NCBI RefSeq assembly: GCF_947077775.1
Contig: NZ_CAMTTE010000001.1
Location: 558,001-622,000 of the forward strand
Origin: Salinibacter pepae
GTDB taxonomy: Bacteria; Bacteroidota; Rhodothermia; Rhodothermales; Salinibacteraceae
Direction of reading: 5' to 3'
DNA length: 64,000 nucleotides
Part shown: in pieces, positions 7,275 to 17,756 of the stretch
Numbering within the stretch: position 1 is the stretch's first letter
Layout of the letters: every line of letters begins with the position of its first letter
Translations under genes and position numbers: made by a program
The notes under the pieces: model-generated
Databases searched by the model: none
What the model was told of the DNA's origin: nothing
What the model saw: the letters and a program-made list of their open reading frames with translations, nothing else

Positions 7275-9248
7275 CTACCCGTAGCTCACCTGCATTCGGC
7301 GGTCCTCGACCATGTAGTCGAAGAGGAGGCGGGTGACGATGATGGCCGTGAAGAGCGAGGCGAGAATGCCCGCCATGAGCGTGACGGCAAAGCCCTTAAT
7401 TGGGCCGACGCCGAAGGAGTACAGAATGACGCCGACGAAGAAGGTCGTGATGTTGGCGTCGAGGATGGCGCTCAGGGACTGCTCGTAGCCGGCATTGATC
7501 GCGGCACGGAGGGTTTTGCCAGTGGCCTGCTCCTCGCGCACCCGGTCGTAGACCAGCACGTTGGCGTCCACGGCCATACCAATCGTGAGGACGATCCCGG
7601 CGATGCCGGGCAGGGTCAGGGTGGCGCCGAACCCGGCGAGGATGCCCATGATGAGAATCAGGTTCAGCAGCAGCGCAATGTCGGCCACGACCCCGGCCGT
7701 GCGGTAGTACATGATCATAAAGAGCACGACCAGCAGAAATCCAGCCACGACGGAGATGAAGCCGGCCCGCGTCGACTCCTCCCCGAGGCTCGGCCCCACC
7801 GTCCGCTCCGAAATGATGTTCAGGTCCGTCTGGAGCCGCCCGGACTGCAGGACCGTGACGATGTCCTGGGCCTCCTGCCGCGACTCAAGCCCCGTAATCT
7901 CGGTCCGCCCCCCAGAAATTCGGCTCTGGATGTTCGGGCTCGAGTAGACGATGTCGTCGAGAACGATCGACACCCGGTTTCCGATGTTCGCCGCGGTAAT
8001 TCGGTCCCAGCGCCGCGCGCCGTCCGAGTTCATCGTGATGGAGACCTTCGGCTCGTTTGTCTGCCGGTCGAACTGGACCGACGCCTCCGTCACCACCTCG
8101 CCGGTGAGCTCCGGCTCCGCCCGGACGGCCAGCAGGTGAAATGCCTCCCGCCCGTCCTCGGTGGTCAACACGGGACTGGCCGTCCACATCGGCTCGATCC
8201 CCGGGGGCAGCATGTTCTGAACCGACGGGTCCTGAAGAAGCTCGTTCACCCGCGACGTGTCGGTCGCGAAGGCCCGCCCGATGATCGGCTGCTCCTGGCC
8301 CGGCATCGGCTGCATCGCGGCCAGAAGCGAATTCTGGGGCCCGGCCTGCATGCCCTCCCCAGGCTCCGTGAGGGCCGTTCCCTGCTGCTGGCCGCCGGAC
8401 GCCTCCTGTCCCGACGACGCCGCGAGCTCGGTGCCCTCCGTCACTTCGGACGTGTCGGTCGAGGCCTCCATCGCGGCCGTGTCGGCGGCCTGGGCCTCCG
8501 CAATGCGGGCGGAGTCCTCCGCGGTCGGCTCGTAGTACTCAATCATGCGCTGTACGGACTCCCCCAGCTGTTGGGGGTTCGCCATCAGGTGAAAAGTGAG
8601 CTGCGACGCGCTCTCCAGCAGGTCGCGGACGCGCTCCCGGTCACTCACCCCTGGTAGCTCCACCACAATCCGCTCGTCGCCCTGCCGCTGGATGGACGGC
8701 TCCGTCACCCCGTACTGGTTGACGCGGTTGCGGACGACCTGAATGCCATTCTGAACGGCCGTGTCCGCCTGGCCCTGGAGGTACTCCTGCACCTCGTCGT
8801 TCGAGGAGCGTCGCGTGATGTCCTCGCCCTGGTTGCGGAAGTACCGGGAGAGGCGACCGTCCGGGTTTTCGGCCTCAAACTCTTCGACGAACGCCTCCAC
8901 GACCGACACATTCTCTTGCTCCGCGCGCTGCTCCGCCGCCTGGAGGGTCTGTTGGAAGGCCTCGTCCTTGTTGACCGCCAGCTGGTCGAGGAGATTTCCG
9001 ATTTCCACCTCCAGCGTCACGTGCATGCCGCCCTGCAGGTCAAGCCCCAGGTTGAGGGAGCTTGCGTCGACCTGCTCAAGCCACTGGCGGTTGTCCTCCC
9101 GGTATTCCACCCGCTCCTCCTCGGGCATGTTGTTCATTTTGTAGCTGACGTACAGGTTCTGCACCGAGGGAAAGAGGTAGAACCCGCACAGCCCGACGAA
9201 GAAGATCGTAAGTCCAACTTTAAAGCCGTTCCCCTGCATAGAAGACAC
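7275..9248 (-). CDS. secD: Protein translocase subunit SecD
   Basis: 657 residues, somewhat longer than E. coli SecD (615). N-terminal membrane helix at about 11-29, the conserved LNLGLDLQGGMHVTLEVE (66-83), the periplasmic P1 region including IQVVRNRVNQYGVTEPSIQR and RIVVELPGVSD, then a five-helix C-terminal core ending in IVTRLLFDYMV. Between about 240 and 302 lies a low-complexity Ala/Glu/Ser/Gln-rich stretch not expected in the standard P1 head. The ATG at 9248 gives a normal N-terminus. It is the first gene of the run secD, secF, purA, histidine kinase. Confidence 0.96.
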   Translation of the reverse strand: MSSMQGNGFKVGLTIFFVGLCGFYLFPSVQNLYVSYKMNNMPEEERVEYREDNRQWLEQVDASSLNLGLDLQGGMHVTLEVEIGNLLDQLAVNKDEAFQQTLQAAEQRAEQENVSVVEAFVEEFEAENPDGRLSRYFRNQGEDITRRSSNDEVQEYLQGQADTAVQNGIQVVRNRVNQYGVTEPSIQRQGDERIVVELPGVSDRERVRDLLESASQLTFHLMANPQQLGESVQRMIEYYEPTAEDSARIAEAQAADTAAMEASTDTSEVTEGTELAASSGQEASGGQQQGTALTEPGEGMQAGPQNSLLAAMQPMPGQEQPIIGRAFATDTSRVNELLQDPSVQNMLPPGIEPMWTASPVLTTEDGREAFHLLAVRAEPELTGEVVTEASVQFDRQTNEPKVSITMNSDGARRWDRITAANIGNRVSIVLDDIVYSSPNIQSRISGGRTEITGLESRQEAQDIVTVLQSGRLQTDLNIISERTVGPSLGEESTRAGFISVVAGFLLVVLFMIMYYRTAGVVADIALLLNLILIMGILAGFGATLTLPGIAGIVLTIGMAVDANVLVYDRVREEQATGKTLRAAINAGYEQSLSAILDANITTFFVGVILYSFGVGPIKGFAVTLMAGILASLFTAIIVTRLLFDYMVEDRRMQVSYG

Positions 9249-9869
9249 TCGTTCAATTCAAGGTAGAACCAAATTCAGAGACGGGCCCGTTCGCCAAGCC
9301 GTTGCAACGGTCCACGGGAAGGGCCGACACGGGCCTCTCCCACGACGTCCCGTCGCGGCGGGCCCACGGGACGAGAGACGGAGGAACGACCCTACGGGCC
9401 CAGTGGGCGGGACGCAACCAGCACGCGGGCCAATCGCCGTGCCTGAAGGGGAAGGAGAACGGCCCGTTCCGCCGGTGGGTCTTTGAGGATCCGAGACTGG
9501 GGACGGAGCGTGTCCCAGATGGGCCGCTGCTCTCGTCGCACACTGCGGCCCTTGGACACCGCCCACTGTGAGAACTGCTGGACGAGGCGGACGAGCCTCC
9601 GGAACGGCAGCGCAACGAGCGCCGGGCAGGTCCAGAACAAAAGGAGGAGACGCATGAAGAGGGCTCGCCGTCCAGTTTAGAGTCGACGGTTACCAGAAAT
9701 AACAGGGTCGACGTAATTGTTTCCCCGGCGGCGGCCCCGCCTTCTTCTCAACTCCAAATTGTTGGGGGTTTCACCCGCCGGAATCCCGCTTTTTTGTTGC
9801 TTCTCCGCCGGGCCTGTCCCTTTATGGAGCATCCCCATCCGGCTCTCTTTTCCGCCCCCTCGCCCCCCC
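9249..9869. other. Gene-poor 620-base region between secD and the alpha/beta hydrolase
   Basis: The longest stretch without a confident gene. It must hold the promoters of the divergent secD (minus) and hydrolase (plus) genes. Several short overlapping open frames exist on both strands, as expected at this GC content; only the minus-strand frame 9392-9655 looks at all protein-like and is listed separately. An AAGGAGGAG sequence just before an ATG at 9654 on the plus strand leads only to an eight-codon frame. No tRNA, strong terminator hairpin, insertion-sequence end or repeat array was seen. Confidence 0.5.
9392..9655 (-). CDS. Possible small hydrophobic/basic protein (uncertain)
   Basis: 87 residues if real. 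The first 25 residues are hydrophobic (MRLLLLFWTCPALVALPF) and could form a signal or membrane segment; the rest is very Arg-rich (KGRSVRREQRPIWDTLRPQS). No family recognised. Arguments for: it has an ATG start, an apparent membrane segment and sits in otherwise empty sequence. Arguments against: no clear ribosome binding site, a composition typical of chance frames in GC-rich DNA, and none of the acidity seen in neighbouring proteins. Probably not a gene. Confidence 0.2.
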   Translation of the reverse strand: MRLLLLFWTCPALVALPFRRLVRLVQQFSQWAVSKGRSVRREQRPIWDTLRPQSRILKDPPAERAVLLPLQARRLARVLVASRPLGP

Positions 9870-10724
9870 ATGCCTCCTTCCGTCGAAACGGGCACGTTCC
9901 GCACCCACGACGGCCTCTCGCTCGCGACGCGACGATGGACGCCGAGTGCGGCCCCCGACGCACACGTCCTTCTGGTGCACGGCTACGCCGAGCACTGTGG
10001 GCGGTACGCCCACGTCGCGACCGCCCTCGCGGAGCAGGGGGCCGCCGTCCACGCCTACGACCAGCGGGGCCACGGGCGCTCGGACGGACGGCGGGCCTAC
10101 GTGGATCACTTCGAGCAGTACCTCGCAGACCTCGATGCGTTTCGGCTCCACGTCGCCCCCCCAAAGGACAAGCCGGTGTTTCTCTTCGGCCACAGCATGG
10201 GCGGGCTCGTCACGGTGCTCTATGTCCTGAACCGCCGTCCCGAGGTCCGCGGCCTCCTGCTCAGCGCCCCGGCCCTCGAGGTCAACCCCGACCTTGCCCC
10301 TCTTCTCCGTCGCATATCCCAAGTCCTGGGCCGCTTTGCCCCTACCCTGCCGACCGTGCGTTCTCCGCAGGGATCCATCTCTCGGGATCCGGCGGTCATA
10401 GAGGACGCCATGAACGACCCGCTCAACTACCACGGGCGCACCCTCGCCCGCACCGGCGCCGAGCTCCTGCGGGCCGGCACCGAGGCCCAGAAACGCCTCC
10501 ACGAGCTGACGATCCCGTTTCTGGTGTTCCACGGCACGGCGGATCCCCTGGTCTCCCCCGCCGGAAGCCGGCACCTCCACGAGCGGGCCGCCGCCGCCGA
10601 CAAGACGCTCAAGCTCTACGACGGCCTCTACCACGAGACCTTCAACGAACCGGAGCGGGAACGCGTCCTTGGTGACGTGAGCACCTGGCTCGCGGAGCGC
10701 TTGCCTACCGATCCGGCCCGGTGA
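9870..10724 (+). CDS. Alpha/beta hydrolase, monoacylglycerol lipase-like
   Basis: 284 residues of the lysophospholipase/monoacylglycerol lipase type of alpha/beta hydrolase. Motifs: oxyanion HGYAEHCGRYAHVA (about 35-48), YDQRGHGRSDG (about 64-74), nucleophile elbow FGHSMGGL with Ser109, acid in HGTADPLVSP, and catalytic His in YDGLYHETFNEPE. No signal peptide, so probably cytoplasmic; substrate likely a monoacylglycerol or lysolipid by family, unproven here. Start chosen at the ATG at 9870 where similarity begins; the upstream frame is Pro/Arg-rich and unrelated. Its last 20 bases overlap the end of the convergent SIMPL-domain gene. Confidence 0.88.
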   Translation: MPPSVETGTFRTHDGLSLATRRWTPSAAPDAHVLLVHGYAEHCGRYAHVATALAEQGAAVHAYDQRGHGRSDGRRAYVDHFEQYLADLDAFRLHVAPPKDKPVFLFGHSMGGLVTVLYVLNRRPEVRGLLLSAPALEVNPDLAPLLRRISQVLGRFAPTLPTVRSPQGSISRDPAVIEDAMNDPLNYHGRTLARTGAELLRAGTEAQKRLHELTIPFLVFHGTADPLVSPAGSRHLHERAAAADKTLKLYDGLYHETFNEPERERVLGDVSTWLAERLPTDPAR

Positions 10725-11454
10725 GGAGATCAAACGTCACCTGCACCTGGGCCGACACCTCGATTTCTCCGGCGGCGTAGGCGTCCGGCTCCGCCTGTGC
10801 GGCGTCGCCGGCCTTGGCCATCTCCGTGCGCGCCAGCCGCGGCTGGGGGCGCACGAAGTCGAAGCTCTGTTCGTTGATGGTCCGTACGGAGCCGAGCTGC
10901 GCGTCGAGCGTCGCGGCCAGGAGACGGGCCTTCTCACTGGCTGCCTGCGCGGCCTTCCTCAAGGCGTCGTTGCGCAGCTGCGATCGATCGCTGAGCCGAT
11001 AGTCGATGCCGTCGAGCTCGTTCGCCCCGCCCTCCACGACATCGGCCACGAGCTGCGGCACCACCTCCAGCCGGCCCAGCTCGACGATCACCTGGCGGGT
11101 GGCCTCGTATCCCACGAGCTCGCGCCGGTTTTCCTCGTCGTTGTATTCGTACCGGGGCTGGAGGCGCAGGCGCTCCATCCGCATTTTTTCCTCGGGGACG
11201 TCCAGACCGCGCACCGCATTCATTGCGGTCTTGGCCGCCCTCGCGTTCTGGGTCCGCGCCTCCCCGGCGGTCTCGGCGCGCGTGGCCACCCCGAACCGGA
11301 CGACGGCCTGGTCGGGCGGGGCCGTGACGGTCCCCTCCCCGCTCACGGACACCGTCGACCGATTGTCATCTTGCGCGGCGGCGGGCACGACGGCGACGAC
11401 TGCAAGCAGAAGCGAGAGGGCGGCGAGCGACAGGCCTTGGGAGCGTCGGGACAT
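10705..11454 (-). CDS. SIMPL domain (DUF541) exported protein
   Basis: 249 residues. Signal peptide at 1-27 (LSLAALSLLLAVVAVVPAAAQ), then one SIMPL/DUF541 domain: STVSVSGEGTVTAPPDQAVV, a helical stretch rich in Ala (GEARTQNARAAKTAMNAV), VGYEATRQVIVELGRLEVVP, GIDYRLSDRSQLRNDALRKA, and a final strand near EIEVSAQVQVTFDLL. Family members (for example YggE and BP26) are periplasmic or outer-membrane associated and form oligomers; function is poorly known, with links to oxidative stress in E. coli. The ATG at 11454 immediately precedes the signal peptide. Upstream on the same strand, 89 bases away, is the outer-membrane protein gene 11544-12752. Confidence 0.85.
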   Translation of the reverse strand: MSRRSQGLSLAALSLLLAVVAVVPAAAQDDNRSTVSVSGEGTVTAPPDQAVVRFGVATRAETAGEARTQNARAAKTAMNAVRGLDVPEEKMRMERLRLQPRYEYNDEENRRELVGYEATRQVIVELGRLEVVPQLVADVVEGGANELDGIDYRLSDRSQLRNDALRKAAQAASEKARLLAATLDAQLGSVRTINEQSFDFVRPQPRLARTEMAKAGDAAQAEPDAYAAGEIEVSAQVQVTFDLLTGPDR

Positions 11455-11543
11455 GGGCGCCGGGGAAAGTTGAGAAATGATCCGAGGGATCCGTGGCTCG
11501 ACGAACGGTGGCCCTGCGTCGATTCGTATGCGTTGCTGCGAGG

Positions 11544-12752
11544 TCACCGGTCATTTCCGAGCAGCGCCGGCCAGAAGTTGCGGGAGCTGTCGGAGAGGGG
11601 AATGCGGACGGTGAGGCGGCCGTAGGAGAACTGCTGGAAGGGGTCCTCGTCTCCGAGCGTCCACGATGCATCGAGCGAGACGTAGTACGCGTCGAGCCCA
11701 AGCCCGAGGGCCGTGTACTGCCGGCTCCCGTTGTCCTCATTCTCATGAAAGCGGCCGAGTCGGATGGACAGAAGGTCCAGAGCGCTCATCTCCAGTCCGG
11801 CGTGCTTCGTGATTCGCCCCCACGGACTCACCTCCGCCCGCTCTCCCCGAGACTGCGAAACACCAGCCGTAGAGCCCCACCCCGTAAACAGCGCTTTGAA
11901 AGGCCCATCGGCCTCGAAATGTCCAGTGCTGTCTCTGAACGCTCCATTCACCAGCTGATTTGAAAGCGCCCCATAGAGTCCGATCCGCCACTCGGGACGC
12001 CCAAACTGCTTGGATCGGGAGACAATCTGAAGGGCACCCCCACCCCGGATCATCGTGGGAGCCGCCAGGTCGCCGGACCGATTCTCGTAGGAGACATTTC
12101 CCCCAAAATCCGTCAGGGATAGTCCAAGCGCCGGGCGAAGTGTTGCGAGGTCTTTCTCAACCTGAGTCTGGTACTGCACACCCAAGTCGAAGGTGAAATG
12201 ATGTTGGATATCGCGTCCGAAGCGAAACGGGAGACGGCTACGGATGAGGTTTATGCCCGCACCGACAGTCACCTTCGGGTTCACCTCATACGCGGTCGCC
12301 CCCTTGATCGACTGCTGGTGGGCAGTGGTTCCTATGGTCTCTCCCTGAGAATTTTGGAATTCTCGATCCTTCCAGTCGAAGTGTTTGAGTTGGAGCCCAG
12401 CGGCCCAGCGGCCTACTTTCACCGTCGCTGAGGGGGCAGCAATCGAGTTGATAAGCGGGGACACGTTCCAGGGCGAGCTATACAGCGGGCCTCTACTCAG
12501 ATTGAGGGTGCTGCCGATCCGTACGGCCCCGTCCGTCCCGATGGCCGCCGGGTTGATGCCTATCGCACCAGGGTAGCCGCGGGCAGCCACTGTAGCATTG
12601 CCCAGCGCGTGTATCTGGGGGTGAGGCTGAATCGTCTGGAAGCGGTAAGCGGTCTGTGCCACCTGGGCCGACGCCGGGCGCAGACTGCCGACCCCGAGAA
12701 AAACGAGCGCGAGCCCCGCGGCAGCGAGGGCAGCGTGGTGTGCGGAGCGCAT
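11544..12752 (-). CDS. Outer-membrane beta-barrel protein, PorV/UPF0164-like
   Basis: 402 residues with a signal peptide (about 1-30, ending SLRPASAQ). The segment HALGNATVAARGYPGAIGIN followed by PAAIG is the hallmark N-terminus of FadL/PorV/UPF0164-type barrels, and the rest alternates short amphipathic strands with turns (VKVGRWAAGLQLKHFDW, KVTVGAGINLIRS, YYVSLDASWTLGDEDPFQQF). PorV-type proteins work in the type IX secretion system of Bacteroidota, but many relatives have no assigned role, so the function here is open. Start taken at the ATG at 12752 just before the signal peptide. It lies 86 bases after the asnS stop on the same strand. Confidence 0.7.
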   Translation of the reverse strand: MRSAHHAALAAAGLALVFLGVGSLRPASAQVAQTAYRFQTIQPHPQIHALGNATVAARGYPGAIGINPAAIGTDGAVRIGSTLNLSRGPLYSSPWNVSPLINSIAAPSATVKVGRWAAGLQLKHFDWKDREFQNSQGETIGTTAHQQSIKGATAYEVNPKVTVGAGINLIRSRLPFRFGRDIQHHFTFDLGVQYQTQVEKDLATLRPALGLSLTDFGGNVSYENRSGDLAAPTMIRGGGALQIVSRSKQFGRPEWRIGLYGALSNQLVNGAFRDSTGHFEADGPFKALFTGWGSTAGVSQSRGERAEVSPWGRITKHAGLEMSALDLLSIRLGRFHENEDNGSRQYTALGLGLDAYYVSLDASWTLGDEDPFQQFSYGRLTVRIPLSDSSRNFWPALLGNDR

Positions 12753-12838
12753 TGTACGGAACGGAGGTGTTGCGGAGTCAATGCGCTTCCTTGGCCGCTC
12801 CGTTTTGCTCCTAAGTAACACACCACATCGCCGTTCCT

Positions 12839-14401
12839 CTATGGGTGCAGCCGCGCGATCGTGCGCGGGAAGGGAATCGTTTCGCGGACGTGGTCGCGGC
12901 CGGTGATCCAGGAGACGGTCCGCTCCAGTCCCAGGCCGAAGCCGCTGTGGGGGACCGAGCCGAAGGTGCGCAGGTCCAGGTACCAGTCGAAGACCTCCTC
13001 CGGCAGGTCGTGCGCCTCGATCTGTTCCTTTAGAAAGTCGAGATCGGTCGCCCGCTCGCCGCCGCCGATGATCTCGCCGTAGCCCTCCGGCGCGAGCACG
13101 TCGATCCCCATCGCCAGGCGGTCATCGTCCGGGTCCCGCTTCATGTAAAACGCCTTGATCTCGGCAGGGAAGCGGTGGACGATCACCGGGCGGTCGAAGT
13201 GCCAGGTGAGCACCGTCTCGTCGTCGCCGCCGAAGTCGGAGCCCCACTCGAACGTCTGGGCCGACTCCTTCCAGTCCGGCAGGTTGCGGAGCGCCTCCTC
13301 GATTTCGTCGACGCGCTTGTTGATCTCGATCTCGCGGGCGTCGATCTTGCGCTTCACGTGCTTCTTCGCCTGCCCGCGGCGTGTCTGGTTCTCCTCTTTT
13401 TCCTCCAGGAGTTCGGCCTTCTCTTCGTTCAGGGCCTCGATGCGCTCGTCAATCATGTCGGCCGTCTCGTCGCTGCGGAGCAGCTCCACCGCCTCGTCGT
13501 AGCTGATGCGGGGGAACGGCGTCTCCACCTGTTCGAGAACACTCGTGTCGCGCTCCAGCGCCTCCAGCTCCTCCTCGCAGTCCTCCAGGACGGCCTGGAC
13601 GATGTGGGCCACGAAGTCCTCCGCGAGCTGGGCGTTCATCTTTAGGTCGTAGAACGCCATCTCCGGCTCGATCATCCAGAACTCGGTAAGGTGGCGCCGG
13701 GTGGCCGACTTTTCGGCGCGGAACGTGGGGCCGAACGTGTAGACCTTGCCGTAGGCCATCGCCATCGCCTCCCCGTGCAGCTGCCCACTCTGGGTGAGGT
13801 AGGCACTCTCGTCGTCGAAGTAGTCCAGGTCAAACAGCGTAGACGTCCCCTCCACGGCGTTCCCCGTCAGGATGGGCGCGTCGGTCTGGAGAAAGCCCCG
13901 CTCCTGGAAGAACTCGTGGATGGCCGTCTCGATGCGGTTGCGGATGCGCATGACCGCCCACTGGCTCTCGCTCCGGAGCCAGAGGTGGCGGTGCTCCATC
14001 AGAAAGTCGATGCCGTGCTCCTTCGGCGTGACGGGATAGTCGCCCGACTCCCCGATCCGCTCGATGGCGTCGACCTGTAGCTCATACCCCCCTGGTGCCC
14101 GCTCGTCCGCACTCACCGAGCCGGTAATCTCGAGCGCGGCCTCCTGCCGCACGTCATCGGCCACGGCCCAGCTGTCCGCGTCCACCGCGTCCTGCGGCAC
14201 CACGCACTGCACGAAGCCGGAGCCGTCGCGCAGGATCAAAAACTTGATGCCCCCGGAGCCGCGCTGGTTGTGGAGCCAGCCCTTCAGGGTGACCGTCTCA
14301 TCGACGTGATCGGCGAGGTCCTCGATGCGGGTAAAGTCCTCGATGGTCCCGTCCTCGCGGTTGGGACTGAGCATCGGGGCGGAGGAGTCGGCGTCGGACA
14401 T
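12839..14401 (-). CDS. asnS: Asparaginyl-tRNA synthetase with an inserted coiled coil
   Basis: 520 residues; typical bacterial AsnRS has about 430-470. OB-fold anticodon-binding domain at about 35-115 ([20 protein letters not shown]), class II catalytic domain from about 135, motif 2 [19 protein letters not shown] (224-242), motif 3 [16 protein letters not shown] (486-501) and the AsnRS-like end [14 protein letters not shown]. The TEFWMIEPE wording after motif 2 separates it from AspRS. Residues about 312-383 are an extra, highly charged helical stretch ([20 protein letters not shown]) between YDEAVELL and [12 protein letters not shown], which abut in most homologues. ATG at 14401 starts at MSDADSS. 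Confidence 0.94.
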   Translation of the reverse strand: MSDADSSAPMLSPNREDGTIEDFTRIEDLADHVDETVTLKGWLHNQRGSGGIKFLILRDGSGFVQCVVPQDAVDADSWAVADDVRQEAALEITGSVSADERAPGGYELQVDAIERIGESGDYPVTPKEHGIDFLMEHRHLWLRSESQWAVMRIRNRIETAIHEFFQERGFLQTDAPILTGNAVEGTSTLFDLDYFDDESAYLTQSGQLHGEAMAMAYGKVYTFGPTFRAEKSATRRHLTEFWMIEPEMAFYDLKMNAQLAEDFVAHIVQAVLEDCEEELEALERDTSVLEQVETPFPRISYDEAVELLRSDETADMIDERIEALNEEKAELLEEKEENQTRRGQAKKHVKRKIDAREIEINKRVDEIEEALRNLPDWKESAQTFEWGSDFGGDDETVLTWHFDRPVIVHRFPAEIKAFYMKRDPDDDRLAMGIDVLAPEGYGEIIGGGERATDLDFLKEQIEAHDLPEEVFDWYLDLRTFGSVPHSGFGLGLERTVSWITGRDHVRETIPFPRTIARLHP

Positions 14402-14519
14402 GCGTCGAAGGGGACTGGGTGAGAACGAGTGACGGACGAAACAGGGTGCCGTGCGGACGTGCGCACCGTCCACGTGATACACCGGCGCGGGCTGAGGTTC
14501 CTCCCCGCGACGGCCTTCG

Positions 14520-15383
14520 TCAGACGATCATCCATGCCGCGAGCCCAGGGACCACGGGCCACGCCACGACCAGGTCGGCGAGGAAGGCGTCGCGGGGCCG
14601 CGTCGGGTCCATCCCCCAGACCGTTCCTCCCATGAGCAGGAGGCCCACGGCGTCGATCCCCACGAGTACCGGGGCCCTCGCAACAACGGCCCACCCCAGG
14701 GCCCCAAGGGCCGCAGCGGCGAGCCCCCCCGTTGCCGTCCAACGCACCCGTCGCAGCGTCCACCGCGGCGCCCAGGGCGCCAGGCCGGCCTTGATGTCGC
14801 CCCGGCGGTCCCCCCAGTCTGCAAGCAGCAGGTTGGGCAGGATGAACAGCGTACGGGCCCCGAAGAACAAGAGCGCCCCAATCCCGACCGGGGCCCCCGC
14901 CTCCACGAAGGGAAGCAGTGCCCCCCCGGCAGCCCAGGTCGTGGCGATGGCCCCCGGCTTCGCAAGCCCCACCAGAACGGGTCGCTCCCCTGCCCCCCAC
15001 CGCACATGGAGGACCGCAACGCTCCCCAGCACCGCCGTCCACAGAAGGGTGGGCCACGCCAGGTACGGCAGCAGGGCCCCGCCCACCGCGAACAGGCCCA
15101 TCGTCTCGACCGCCAGCCATCCCTGATGCGCCCGAACCCACGCCACCCGATCCGGGCGGTTGACCCGATCTTCGGGGGCGGGGCCCCACACCCGATCCGC
15201 CGCGTAGATCAGCGTGACGCCGCAAAAGCCCACGACCAGCAGCGGAAGGTCCACGGGCAGGCCGAAGAGCCCGTACGTGCCCGTCAACAACGCCACGGCG
15301 ACGCCGCCCACCGGCGCCGGATCGTGGTATAGCGCATCGACCGGTCGGAATTTCGACGAACCGACGGGACGTGGTGATGACAT
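14520..15383 (-). CDS. UbiA-like polytopic membrane prenyltransferase-like protein
   Basis: 287 residues, mostly hydrophobic, with seven to nine predicted membrane helices. Two Asp-rich loops occupy the positions expected in the UbiA superfamily: [16 protein letters not shown] (about 57-72) and [17 protein letters not shown] (about 181-197); the second gives D-x-x-D-x-x-x-D. The first is not the usual NDxxDxxxD, so either a divergent subfamily or an altered substrate is likely. UbiA enzymes transfer prenyl groups to aromatic or other acceptors in quinone, chlorophyll, haem or lipid synthesis; the acceptor here cannot be read from context. It lies 118 bases upstream of asnS on the same strand and is divergent from pckA. 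Confidence 0.6.
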   Translation of the reverse strand: MSSPRPVGSSKFRPVDALYHDPAPVGGVAVALLTGTYGLFGLPVDLPLLVVGFCGVTLIYAADRVWGPAPEDRVNRPDRVAWVRAHQGWLAVETMGLFAVGGALLPYLAWPTLLWTAVLGSVAVLHVRWGAGERPVLVGLAKPGAIATTWAAGGALLPFVEAGAPVGIGALLFFGARTLFILPNLLLADWGDRRGDIKAGLAPWAPRWTLRRVRWTATGGLAAAALGALGWAVVARAPVLVGIDAVGLLLMGGTVWGMDPTRPRDAFLADLVVAWPVVPGLAAWMIV

Positions 15384-15613
15384 ACAGCGGGGAGCGCGTC
15401 GTGGATGCCGCCCTGTGCCCGGTGCGGGGTTTTTAACGAAAGCGTAAAGTCGTACTCCAATTTCCCCACACCCTTCCGCCCGGTCGGGGCCCCAACGAAT
15501 TGTTCATGGCAATTCTCCGTCGAAACGATTAGGATAAATGCTGGCCAATACGGAAGCGCTTCCAAAAGCCGTCTCGTCTCCTGCCGACCCCTCCGGGGGG
15601 AGGCGCTTCTCGC

Positions 15614-17251
<1,638 letters not shown>

Positions 17252-17333
17252 CGGCGCAGGGAGCATCCGCGGGGAAGGGGCGTATGCCTCAGGTCTACCA
17301 AAACCCAAAGACTCTTGGGACTTCTGTCACGCA

Positions 17334-17489
17334 ATGAGTGGGTGCCCCATACATTCCAACGACGAGTCGCCCTCTTCCAACCGGCCCGTCTCCAACCGGC
17401 CCTCCTCTGTTCGGTGGGACCTCATCTTCCTGGGGCTGGCCGCGGGAATGTTGACGCTGGTTCTGGCCGTGGCCCTACAACTGCCCTAG
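17334..17489 (+). CDS. Small single-pass membrane protein, 51 residues
   Basis: Short frame 82 bases after pckA. The first 25 residues are polar and Ser/Pro-rich (MSGCPIHSNDESPSSNRPVS); residues about 29-50 form one hydrophobic helix (LIFLGLAAGMLTLVLAVALQ) that ends the protein. The pattern of polar N-terminus plus C-terminal membrane helix looks real rather than random. No family recognised and no function can be assigned. Co-transcription with pckA is possible. It ends about 85 bases before the terminator of the convergent tRNA-Gly gene. Confidence 0.4.
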   Translation: MSGCPIHSNDESPSSNRPVSNRPSSVRWDLIFLGLAAGMLTLVLAVALQLP

Positions 17490-17573
17490 CGGCGGACGCC
17501 CCTTGCCGGCCGACGGCCCACACCGGGGTGACTCTCTGTTCTCGGTGGATACAGGGACCGGCCTAGAGGCCGC

Positions 17574-17619
17574 AGCAAAAATAGAAAACGCCCCGCTCTC
17601 GATGAGAGGGCGGGGCGTT
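17574..17619 (-). terminator. Rho-independent terminator downstream of tRNA-Gly
   Basis: On the minus strand a hairpin with arms AACGCCCCGC and GCGGGGCGTT (plus inner CTCT/AGAG pairing) and a short loop is followed by a T-rich tract (TTTTCTATTTTT). It starts 17 bases beyond the 3' end of the tRNA gene, as expected for its transcription stop. The hairpin could also act on plus-strand transcripts from pckA, but there the run after the stem is not T-rich. Confidence 0.8.
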
Positions 17620-17635
17620 GCGACTTGTCTGTATG

Positions 17636-17711
17636 TGGAGCGGGCGATGGGATTCGAACCCACGACCTTCTGCATGGCAAGCAGATGCTCTAGCCGCTGA
17701 GCTACGCCCGC
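17636..17711 (-). tRNA. tRNA-Gly (anticodon GCC)
   Basis: 76 bases including an encoded CCA end. On the minus strand: acceptor arm GCGGGCG pairs with CGCCCGC; D arm in TAGCTCAGCGGCTAGAGCA; anticodon stem TCTGC/GCAGA around loop TTGCCAT, giving anticodon GCC, which reads GGC and GGT; five-base variable loop; T arm GTGGG-TTCGAAT-CCCAT. The discriminator base is T, as is usual for bacterial tRNA-Gly. It follows the GNAT gene on the same strand by 45 bases and is followed by a strong terminator. Confidence 0.97.
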
Positions 17712-17756
17712 ATGGTAATGCAATCCTTGAGACGAGGCTGTCTGGGGAGCGTTCCG

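Noticed and set aside
6261-8657. 798-codon open frame on the plus strand across secF and secD
   Set aside because: It is antisense to two clear Sec genes, is His/Arg/Asp-biased as expected for the complement of GC-rich codons, and shows no domain.
9654-9680. Strong AAGGAGGAG ribosome site followed by ATG on the plus strand
   Set aside because: The frame stops after eight codons; too short to call a gene without further evidence.
14429-14635. Short plus-strand frame upstream of asnS as a leader peptide
   Set aside because: It lies antisense to the asnS leader and the UbiA-like gene end, and its Arg/Pro-rich translation has no run of Asn codons.
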